Origin: Cyclostephanos tholiformis
Lineage: Eukaryota; Bacillariophyta; Thalassiosirophyceae; Thalassiosirales; Thalassiosiraceae
Reading direction: 5' to 3'
Assembly (NCBI GenBank): GCA_036939975.1
Contig: JALLPB010000079.1
Coordinates: 1-22,935, forward strand
DNA: 22,935 bases
The position numbers were made by a program, and so were the translations under genes. Within the stretch, counting starts at the first letter, position 1. The number at the start of each line of letters is the position of its first letter. A model generated the notes under the pieces. That model saw only the letters and a program-made list of their open reading frames with translations, ran no database searches and was not told the origin of the DNA. Below, piece after piece: positions 9,261-17,319 of this stretch.

Positions 9261-9442
9261 CGGATCTCGGATATCCCACCCCCACCTCTCCCTCTCGCTC
9301 GATTATGGGCGGGGGGATGACTGGGCACACAATAGCATGTGAGGATACCTGCCTAGAGTCGACAGGGGACTGTCTGTACGTCGTGCGCTCCACAACAACC
9401 AACACCACTGAGAAGATAGAAGATACCATACAATTCATCATC
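9261..9442. promoter_or_regulatory. Probable bidirectional promoter between the glycosylase-labelled gene and MTR4
   Basis: Only 182 bp separate the two divergent start codons, so both 5' leaders and core promoters must fit here. The stretch has CpG-rich and CT/GA-rich sequence and no clear TATA box. The MTR4 frame stays open upstream to an ATG at 9305, but the conserved start is at 9443. Confidence 0.45.
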
Positions 9443-12400
9443 ATGGCGGACCTCGACGACCTCTTCGGCGCCTTCGACGGCGAGGACGATGAGGAGGAAA
9501 AGCGTGGTACGACGAAGGATGATGCGTCTCGGAACGCCAAGAGGAGGAAGAGGGATGGGGGTGGTGGTGGTGGCGGCGAGGCTGGGGGGAAGGACAACGG
9601 CGACGACGACGTCGATGAAGACGACGACAACGACGACGACGACGACGGGGTCGTTCCGCCTTCGTCGAAGGAATCGTCGTCAAAAGAATCATCCTCTTCG
9701 AAATCGGGAGGAATTGCAAAGAATGCGGAGGCCGTGTCGGCGATGTACGCGGACGTCTTCTCGTCATCGTCGATGCGACACGCCGTCATCGATGCGAGGG
9801 GAGGGGGAAAGTCCGGGGGGGCGAATGGGACGTTAGCGGGATCGTCCTTGGCAGGCGGCGGCAGTTCGATAGGTGGCCTCGCGAGTACCGACGCGATGAC
9901 GACGATTGCCGTCGGATCGACATCGGCGGGGTCGGGGGGGGAGGGGGACGATGATGGCAGGGAGGTATCCACGGGAACGTCACACGATAAGTCCATCCGA
10001 TCGTACTCAGCCCTACCGGACGGTCCCCTTCGGCCCAAAATGATGACCGGCGGCGATTCATCGTCTTCGTCGTCGTCGTCCTCGCATGGGTCTCCTCCCA
10101 TCGCCATCCTCCCACCGGCCAAGACATATCCCTTCCCCCTCGATCCGTTCCAAAAAACCGCGATAGAATGCGTCGATCGGGACGAATCGGTATTGGTCGC
10201 GGCGCACACGTCCGCGGGAAAGACCGTCGTGGCCGAGTATGCCATTGCCAAGTCGTTGCGCGATGGACAGCGAGTGGTATACACATCGCCCATAAAGGCA
10301 TTGTCTAATCAAAAGTATCGAGATTTGCAAGAGGAATTCGACGACGTCGGATTGATGACGGGGGACATCACCATCAATCCGAGCGCTACGTGTTTGGTGA
10401 TGACCACAGAGATATTGAGGAGCATGCTGTATAGGGGATCGGAGGTCATGAGGGAGGTGGCGTGGGTGATATACGACGAGGTGCATTACATGCGCGATAA
10501 GGAACGTGGCGTGGTGTGGGAGGAGAGCATCATATTGCTGCCGCACAAGGTCCGATTCGTCTTTTTGAGCGCGACAATACCGAACGCGAAGCAATTCGTT
10601 AGTTGGATAGCGAAGATACATCATCAGCCGTGTCACGTCGTATACACGAATTACCGTCCCACGCCGTTACAGCATTACATCTTCCCCCAGGGGGGGGAAG
10701 GGCTGCATCTCGTGGTGGACGAGAAGGGGAAGTTTCGTGAATCGAATTTTCAGAAGGCGATGAGCGCACTCCAGGGTGGGGGAGGGACGGACCAGGCCAT
10801 CGCCGAGGTGATGTATGACTCCGGCAATGGCAAGGGTGGGGGTAGGGGAGGGGGCGGGCAGAAGCGCAAATTCGGCAGTGGGGGAGGGAAAGGACCGAAC
10901 AACGACCTCCATCGCATAGTAAAGCTTATTATGACGCGTGGCCTCGATCCGGTGATCGTATTCTCCTTTTCGAAGAAGGATTGTGAGAAGTACGCACTCG
11001 AATTGAAGAGGGAGGATTACACCGACGAGGTCGAGAAGGACCTGATATCGCAGGTGTATACCAACGCCATCGAGAGCCTGTCGGAGGACGATCGGAAGCT
11101 ACCCCAAGTCGAAGCCCTATTACCTTTGCTTAAGCGCGGGATCGGGATACACCATGGCGGACTATTACCGATACTGAAAGAGATCGTCGAGATACTCTTC
11201 TCGGAGGGCCTGATAAAGATCCTATTCGCGACGGAAACATTCGCGATAGGGATAAACATGCCAGCGAAGACTGTGGTATTCACGAATACACGCAAGTGGG
11301 ACGGACAGGAGATACGTTGGGTGACGTCAGGGGAGTACATCCAGATGAGCGGACGGGCTGGACGAAGAGGGAAGGACGATCGTGGAGTGGTAATACAGAT
11401 GGTAGACGAGAAGATGGAGCCGGCGGTTTGCAAGGGAATACTGTACGGCGATCCCGATCCCCTGAATTCGTCGTACAGGATATCGTACAACATGCTTATC
11501 AACATGGTTAGAGTTGAAGACGTTGATCCGGAGTACTTACTGCGCGCGTCGTTCCACCAGTATCAGCAAGAGAGCGAGGCACCCGCATTGGAGGCGAAAG
11601 CCGACGAGGCAGAGGCAGAGTCGAACGCAATCGAGGTGGTCCCGGGCGGTACGCCGGAGGACGTCGCGGCCGTGGCGGAGTACTTCGGCCTCGACCGTCA
11701 GCTCCTGCTCACGCAGCGTAAGATGATGAAGATACAACGAAGGCCGGAGCACATCCTCCCCTTCGTCCAATCGAGTGGCAGGCTCATCGACGTAACGATC
11801 GACGGGGAGAATTACGGCTGGGGGATAATAGTCAGGTACAAGCGCAAGGCCGGGACCGGAACGTCGGGCTCGGCGGGCCAGATGGCACTGAATGCCGACG
11901 GCCCGTTGCACAACATCGACGTCCTCCTGACATGCGTTGATCGTCACTTCGACGACTCATCGCCGACCGCCGAGGCAAGGAGGGAGGAGGACCTCGCCAA
12001 CCTCGGACTGCTTTGGAGGGGCACGGCACGACACTGTCGACCGGTGTCATCGAAGGACGGACCCGACGTCGCGAGCATGAGGGAGTTTACGATAGGGCTC
12101 GAGAACATCGACAGGATATCGGCCGTTCGCTTGTTCGTGCCGCAGGACGCCAAACCGATGGAGGCTAGGAGAAACATAATGAAATCATTGAACGAGGTTA
12201 AGAGGCGCTTCCCCGAGGGATTGCCCCTCCTCGATCCTGTCAAGGACCTGAAGATCAACGTCGGCGAATTCAACAAGCTCCTGGAGAGGGCCACCGAGCT
12301 GAAGAAGCGCCTGTCGACGCACACTCTCACGACCAATATCGACGAGGAGGAGCGCATCACTCGGGTGAGGGCTTATGAGCGTAAGAGCGAGAAGATGGAA

Positions 12401-13164
12401 TATGCGCGGGCGTTACGACGGGAGGCGAGGGCTTGTCAGACGTTGGTGATGAAGGAAGAACTGCGCAAGATGAAGCGCGTCCTGAGGGAGCTCGGACACG
12501 TCGATGCCTCCGGAGTTATACAAACCAAGGGGAGGGCCGCGTGTGAGGTCAACACCGCGAACGAGCTCGTGGTGGTGGAATTGCTCTTCGCCGGCCTCTT
12601 CAACGACCTGACGGTGGAGCAGAGTGTGGCAGTCTTGTCCTGTCTGATCTTCGACGAGAGGAACAAGGACGAAGACGACCCCGCTCGGGGCCTCAAGTCG
12701 TACCTCTCCGGTCCGTATTACAAACTCATCGAGCTGGCGAGGTCCGTTGCCAAGGTAGTCATATCGTGTAAGATCGAATTGAACGAGGATGAGTTCGTGG
12801 AGAAATTCAATCCTGGACTGTGAGTGATTCTTTAATCGTGTCGTGCCCAATGTGCCCCGTTTCAAATGATCCCGCATATGACGTATATCCTGACACGACC
12901 TCGTTTCCCGCCCCTCCCGTCGTTGGTGATAGGATGGAGGCCGTGTACGCATGGGTCAAAGGCGCGAAATTTGTCGAGGTGCAGAAACTTACGGGACAAT
13001 TCGAGGGGTCCACGATACGCTCGTTGAGGAGGCTGGAGGAGTTGGTCAGGCAGCTCGCGAGCGCCTCCAAGGCGATCGGGAACTTGGAGCTCATGGCGAA
13101 ATTCGAGAAGGGGAGCGATTTGCTCAAGAGAGATATCGTCTTCTGCAGTTCCCTTTACTTGTAG
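9443..13164 (+). CDS. MTR4: MTR4 (SKIV2L2/MTREX) exosome RNA helicase, two exons
   Basis: MTR4 is the nuclear Ski2-like 3'-5' RNA helicase of TRAMP-type complexes that feeds RNA to the exosome. Exons 9443-12819 and 12933-13164 give 1202 residues. The start at 9443 yields MADLDDLFGAFDGED, like other MTR4 N-termini; an in-frame ATG at 9305 would add 46 unlikely residues. The N-terminal 220 residues are low complexity (Asp, Gly and Ser tracts), making it longer than the 1042-residue human protein. Helicase motifs are AHTSAGKT (254-261, motif I), DEVH (345-348), SAT (376-378), IHHGGLLP (569-576) and GRAGRRG (637-643). A Gly-rich insert precedes DLHRIVKLIMTRGLDPVIVF. The arch with a KOW-like GWGIIVRYKRK segment follows. 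Exon 2 encodes the conserved end MEAVYAWVKGAKFVEV through RDIVFCSSLYL. The assignment is secure. Confidence 0.97.
12820..12932 (+). other. Intron of MTR4
   Basis: GTGAGT donor and GATAG acceptor, 113 bp. CT plus G rebuilds a Leu codon, joining FNPGL to MEAVYAW, which is the conserved order in this family. Retention would hit a TGA at 12821-12823 and lose the last 77 or so residues. Confidence 0.95.
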
Positions 13165-13465
13165 GATATAATATGACATGGGGGAAACATTCCTAATGTC
13201 GGCAATGCATAACTTGAATTACTCTATCCCTCCATGACAAGAAACGAGTCCGCAGCTGAGATCGCTCATCAACAACATCTGGACCGACAATATTGAAAAC
13301 GAAAAATGACCCAAAGCATGAGACAGCACTCGTGGTAATTAATATAATTATGAGTCCTTCAGTAATCATTGAGAAATTTAAGCGAGCCGACGTGATGGAT
13401 GACGGGCTTCCCTTTCATATTATTGTCGCTCATCATGCCCCCCCCCCCCCCTCCCCCATCGCACA
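13165..13465. other. Convergent intergenic region between MTR4 and the thioredoxin-like gene
   Basis: About 300 bp holding both 3' ends. It contains AT-rich patches (GTAATTAATATAATTATG near 13336) and a C14-T-C5 homopolymer at 13438-13457, eight bases before the thioredoxin-like stop codon. No canonical AATAAA is placed convincingly, and I see no gene. Confidence 0.5.
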
Positions 13466-14248
13466 TTAAAAGTCGAGATCGAAAATCTTAAATGCCCCAT
13501 CGTCGTCATCCTTCTTCTCCTCGGCGATATCATCCCCCATCGTCGGTTGGACCATCCCGGGCAAATTGTCGAAATCTATATTCTTCTTCGATCCCATTTG
13601 CACTATATCGCCGTCCTCGTTCAATACCACGTAGAACGGCACGCGGCCGAAGCCCAATATCCTCTTCGCCTCCTCCTTGTGCTCGGAGTCCATGAAGAAG
13701 TGCGTTATCCTATCCCATCGGGGTGCGTCGTCTTTCTCGATTATCTCGCGCGCTCCGTCGCACGAGTCGCAGCATATCGACGCGAATTTGACACCCTCGT
13801 AACGCTCGTCCGAGGCTAGGTCGTTGAGTTCGTCGAGGGCGGAGGGACAGTTCGTGCATCGGGTCGTCCAAAAGTCTGTGTTTTGTTTTGTTTTGTTTTG
13901 TTTTTTTTGTCCAACGAGGTGGCACGTGAGCATATATAATGGATGGAGTAGCGGGGAAGGAAGGTTTGGAGTTTGGAGTTCGGGGGAGGGGAGGGGGGGC
14001 GGGGATGTATTAATATTATTATCGATCATATATTATATTCGCCGGCCCGAGCGCGGCCAATAAATATATCGCGTCTTTCCCTCTCATCGCACCGGACCAC
14101 GACTCTTGACGAGAAAGCGAACGATACGCCCAAACTCACCGATGACCGCATTCTGTCCGGAAAATGCCTCCCTCGTGGCCGTGAACTCGGCATTTCCGAG
14201 GTTAGTTAGCGGAAGGTCTGGTAGGTTGGGTGTTGAGGCGGCGGTCAT
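13466..14248 (-). CDS. Small thioredoxin-like protein (two exons)
   Basis: Exons on the minus strand are 14248-14140 and 13875-13466, giving 172 residues. The start gives MTAASTPNLPDLPLTNLGNA; the junction rebuilds AVIDFWTTRCTNCPSALDEL, a classic thioredoxin strand followed by an active-site CTNC (C43 and C46) and Pro. A later VPFYVVLNEDGDIV segment matches the cis-Pro loop and following strands of the thioredoxin fold. An insert SICCDSCDGAREIIEKDDAP has extra Cys residues. The C-terminal tail is acidic (EEKKDDDDGAF). There is no signal peptide or membrane segment, so it is likely cytosolic. Such one-domain proteins with WTxxCxxCP are usual in stramenopiles; the exact substrate is unknown. 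Confidence 0.85.
13879..13910. repeat. TTTTG pentanucleotide microsatellite
   Basis: About five units of TTTTG followed by T8 on the plus strand. It lies directly against the splice acceptor of the minus-strand thioredoxin-like gene. Confidence 0.9.
13982..14004 (+). other. G-quadruplex-prone tract
   Basis: Four G runs (5, 4, 7 and 4) separated by single bases, GGGGG-A-GGGG-A-GGGGGGG-C-GGGG. It is on the template strand of the thioredoxin-like intron. Folding is an inference from the pattern. Confidence 0.6.
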
Positions 14249-14557
14249 GGGGGTGTGTTATTATGCGGGTGTAATTGCTATTATTATTATTATTTACACT
14301 CGTGAGGGGAAGGGCCGCGCCAAAAAAACCGTTGATAATAATTCCTATTATTAAATCGCATCTCTACCATAAGTTCTTATTATTTACTGATTCCTCAATG
14401 AAAATGCGTCCTTCCCCCAAAATAATAAAAATGGCGCTCCTCCGAAGCCCCCGCCCCCCCGTTGTCGTTGTCGTTGCAACATCATACCTTGGAACAACTT
14501 ATTCATGATATATTATATTATTGCAAACGAACATCTCTACAACATATCATTCATGCC
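14249..14557. promoter_or_regulatory. Divergent intergenic region between the thioredoxin-like gene and the CaaX-protein gene
   Basis: About 310 bp that must hold both promoters. It contains an ATT repeat (about 14278-14294), other AT-rich segments, a C-rich run followed by GTTGTC repeats (14450-14475) and ATGATATATTATATTATTG (14505-14523), the best TATA-like stretch, 35-50 bp before the chosen start at 14558. The downstream frame is open further up to an ATG at 14462. Confidence 0.4.
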
Positions 14558-14620
14558 ATGAAAATAATGACGGCCGACGCCGTGGGACGGGGCAGCAACC
14601 TCGCCAACGTCGACCTCCCG

Positions 14621-14653
<33 letters not shown>

Positions 14654-16366
14654 TACTCGCGCGGGAGGAGGTCCGCCACCGACGAGGTGCTCGTTGGCAT
14701 GATCGCCAATGGGGGCCATCGCGTGTCCGAGATCGTACGCAGCCTGAACGAGCGTGGGATCGGTCGCGTCAGCCTCACGAACGTTCAGGTGATGGCGTTC
14801 GGGCATTACACCGCCTCCATGTCGTCGCCGTCGTCGTCGTCGTCTGCGACGGGATCATCGTCGTGGGAGGAGGAGGCGAGGGCTGGGGGGGAAGGAGGAG
14901 GAGGAGGAGGAGGAGGAGGAGAGGCATCGGCGTGCGAGATCCGCGTGGACGATTACGAAAACTGCGACGACGACGTGGGCAGGGAGTTCGATCGGGATCG
15001 TCTCGAGGCGAAGGTGGAGGACGAGCGACGGTGCGTGGACGTCGCGGTCGTGCCGATTCACGGAGGCGATGCTCCTCATCTCTCTGACTCGGAAGATTCG
15101 GCGGATGTCCTCGACGTGAAGCGCGTGTGTCCCACCGCCGAACGGCGGCGGGGTGGGCGGGAGGACCATCGCTCGACGACGTGCGACGTCGTCTCGTCCT
15201 CGCTCGTCTCTCCCACGTCCGTCGCGTTCATCGAGGATCAAACGTGGGAGAGTGCATTTCCGAACACCGTCCTTCCGACCGACGATGTAATCGCCACGGG
15301 ATCGATATCGACGGTGCCAACGTTGGTCCAACGGGCCACTGACGGCAGCGGTGGCCGGTTCGACGAGGACGATGCAATAATCGCCATCGACGAGGATGAC
15401 GAATCAATCTCGCTGGAGTTTCCCCCCACCGGTGTTGTTGGCAAATCCCGCGATTGCGAAATGGATAATGCCGAGGCGGGTGGCAATCGAAAAGATACGG
15501 CAAATGTGAAAAAATCGGTGGGAAATGCAGGACGTCGTAATCGCAACGTCGCTGCTGACGAAAAGATAGAGAAAAAGGAGGATATTGAGACTATCAAGGA
15601 CGAAGTCTTTAGGCTAAGGGCAGCGTTGGTTAGGCTGCATTCTGTTACGAAAGAAACTAATGTCATCGGGGACGAGGCCAAGTTGGCCGAGTGTCGAAGT
15701 TTGGCGAGACAATTGAAGGCCACAATCACTGAGAAGGAGGAATGGTTGGATATGATCAAGACGACACGGGAAACTGAGAGAGGGACTATCCCGCCATCGC
15801 CCACAGTTTGCCGTGAGGGGAGGATGAACGATACGTCGATGTCAATTGCCAACGCTGACGACAACAATTCTATTAGAATTGATCGGAAGCGGGATGTTTC
15901 ACGTCGGGTGATTGGTTTGCCAAATGAACGTGAAGCAAAATTTGGTATTCACGAAAAGCGCAAGTTCATGGCTGCCTCCGCTGCACATGATCCTCTTTCT
16001 GCCGCCGTTTCCATCGCAGGGCCACCTCCGTCTTGTCAAGTTGAGGATGTTACTGGATACGAACAAGATTGTGGGAATAAGGCAATGAAGAATGTCGAAA
16101 TCCGGCTTGAAAGTTTAACAATTGGAACGAACGTTGCTGACGTGGACGGCGAGAGACAAAAGTCTATTTCGGTGGTGGATCTAATTCCCTCAAGAGCAGC
16201 TGTCAATAAGCTATCGCCGGAGTCAAGTCATACCAACCCGGATGAACTGGGATCAGGAGTCAAAGAAAAGAAAAATCCTCACGTCACAACAACAGAATCT
16301 AAATTTGATCCTGCCTTGCCCACTGATGCATCAAATGGTTGCTCCTGTGCTTGTGCCGTGATGTGA
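14558..16366 (+). CDS. Unknown low-complexity/coiled-coil protein with C-terminal CaaX box
   Basis: I do not recognise a family. From the start at 14558 (MKIMTADAVGRGS) it has 602 residues; an upstream in-frame ATG at 14462 would add 32 residues of unlikely AT-rich sequence. Residues about 21-30 are a poly-Ser run from TCG repeats. A short ordered-looking segment follows (DEVLVGMIANGGHRVSEIVR to VQVMAFGHYTASM). Then come Ser, Glu and Gly runs and a long acidic disordered region. Residues about 335-405 are charged and heptad-like (KKEDIETIKDEVFRLRAALV, then SLARQLKATITEKEEWLDMI), a probable coiled coil. The end is GCSCACAVM: Cys-Ala-Val-Met is a CaaX prenylation motif, Met favouring farnesyl, with two more Cys just upstream that could be acylated. 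I infer a lipid-anchored peripheral membrane protein. It converges with the macro-domain gene. Confidence 0.6.
14614..14651. repeat. TCG trinucleotide repeat (poly-Ser coding)
   Basis: About eleven TCG units in frame, coding a Ser run near the N-terminus of the CaaX protein. A GGA repeat coding Gly follows at about 14896-14922. Confidence 0.9.
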
Positions 16367-16532
16367 AAAAATGTGTTTCGGACTGATATTCAATACATCT
16401 CTCATTATGTGTTATGTAACTTCTATATACTTGGTTCGCTGGATGCACCAATTTTATCACCTCGTTTAACACGGCTCCAAAAGCATGATGAACCGAGGTG
16501 GCATCGGAAGCTGATTATTGCAGATAAAACAC

Positions 16533-17195
16533 TCATAATACATCACATATGCCAGCAGTGCCTACGCTTCTCAACCCCAGCTCATCTGCAATATCTAACA
16601 ACGCGTCAATCTCCGTGTCATTGAATGCACACAAGTGAACTTCCTTCAACTCAGCATATCCATCGAAGTTGCAGATTGCATACATTCCAATTCTCAATAC
16701 TTCCCTCACGCTTCTCGGGCCACGGAATACACCCGCAGAAAGTAAGCTGAACGCAACCGCCTCTATGCGTGCACTCTCCGCACATGCCAGGCTTGATGAG
16801 TAAGCCGAAGATAGCAGCTCATCCCCCTTGTTCAAATTTTCGCAATGCGCATAATTAGGTCCAACGGCATGGATCACGTGCGATGTGTGTAGCTCGCCGT
16901 AGGAATTCGGACCGGTAATGACGGCACTACCGGTCTTGCACCGAATGCCGGGCTCGACGATCGGCAGCGCTTTCCTGTCGGCGCGGAGTCTCGGTCCGCC
17001 GGCTAATGTAATTGCGCCGTCTACCCCTCCCCCGCCGAGGCACCCCTCGTTGGCAGCATTCACAATTGCAGACGACTTCGGGTTGGATGGGAATGAAAAA
17101 TCCACCACCGATCCACGAGAGACAATTAGGCGAAATGGGTGCCGGGCAAATATTGGGTAAGTAGTGACCCTGGAGAATGCACTAACCATCGTCAT
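16533..17195 (-). CDS. Macro-domain (ADP-ribose-binding) protein
   Basis: 220 residues, single exon. Macro domains bind ADP-ribose; MacroD-type members remove mono-ADP-ribose from proteins or hydrolyse O-acetyl-ADP-ribose. The diagnostic segment SAIVNAANEGCLGGGGVDGA starts near residue 42: the NAAN pair and the GGGGVDGAI loop are the ligand-binding and catalytic elements. Later blocks are SHVIHAVGPNYAHC and AVAFSLLSAGVFRGP (phosphate-binding loop). About 20 residues precede the domain (MTMVSAFSRVTTYPIFARHP), weakly like a mitochondrial leader. The end (VHLCAFNDTEIDALLDIADE) matches the last strand and helix of the fold. It is divergent from the membrane-protein gene at 17320 with only 124 bp between starts. 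Confidence 0.92.
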   Translation of the reverse strand: MTMVSAFSRVTTYPIFARHPFRLIVSRGSVVDFSFPSNPKSSAIVNAANEGCLGGGGVDGAITLAGGPRLRADRKALPIVEPGIRCKTGSAVITGPNSYGELHTSHVIHAVGPNYAHCENLNKGDELLSSAYSSSLACAESARIEAVAFSLLSAGVFRGPRSVREVLRIGMYAICNFDGYAELKEVHLCAFNDTEIDALLDIADELGLRSVGTAGICDVL

Positions 17196-17319
17196 CGTTG
17201 TCCGTTAAGTTCATTCATGTTCGTTGTGCGCAGACAAAATCAATCTCAGTGGGCTCCCATTTCCCACAACACAGCCAATTTTAATCCTGTCCACAATGAA
17301 AAAGATTGAGAGATAGACC
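17196..17319. promoter_or_regulatory. Short bidirectional promoter between the macro-domain and AKR-like genes
   Basis: The 124 bp between divergent start codons must serve both genes. I see no defined core element; there is an AT-rich patch near 17276-17310. Confidence 0.4.

Larger units (their letters stand above)
13876..14139 (-). other. Intron of the thioredoxin-like gene
   Basis: GTGAGT donor (14139-14134) and CACAG acceptor (13880-13876) on the minus strand, 264 bp, the longest intron seen here. The sequence just before the acceptor is a run of CAAAA repeats (plus strand TTTTG, 13879-13910) rather than a pyrimidine tract. A G-rich plus-strand block sits at 13982-14004. Confidence 0.85.

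Noticed and set aside
9305..9442. Upstream in-frame start of MTR4 at 9305
   Set aside because: The start at 9443 gives MADLDDLF, matching other MTR4 N-termini; the extension looks like a leader and would crowd the divergent promoter.
9226..10293. 355-residue open frame on the minus strand opposite MTR4
   Set aside because: It is the antisense shadow of the MTR4 N-terminal repeats (Asp/Ser/Pro-rich by complement of GAC/TCG repeats) and of the helicase motif I region; no independent family motif.
11017..12952. Several 130-180-residue minus-strand open frames within MTR4
   Set aside because: They are complements of confidently assigned MTR4 coding sequence and show no motifs of their own.
13438..13457. 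C14-T-C5 run as a regulatory or terminator element
   Set aside because: Homopolymers are frequent in this window and nothing specific supports a function at the gene end.
14462..14557. Upstream in-frame start of the CaaX protein at 14462
   Set aside because: The added 32 residues come from AT-rich, promoter-like sequence with codon use unlike the rest; the start at 14558 is more plausible.
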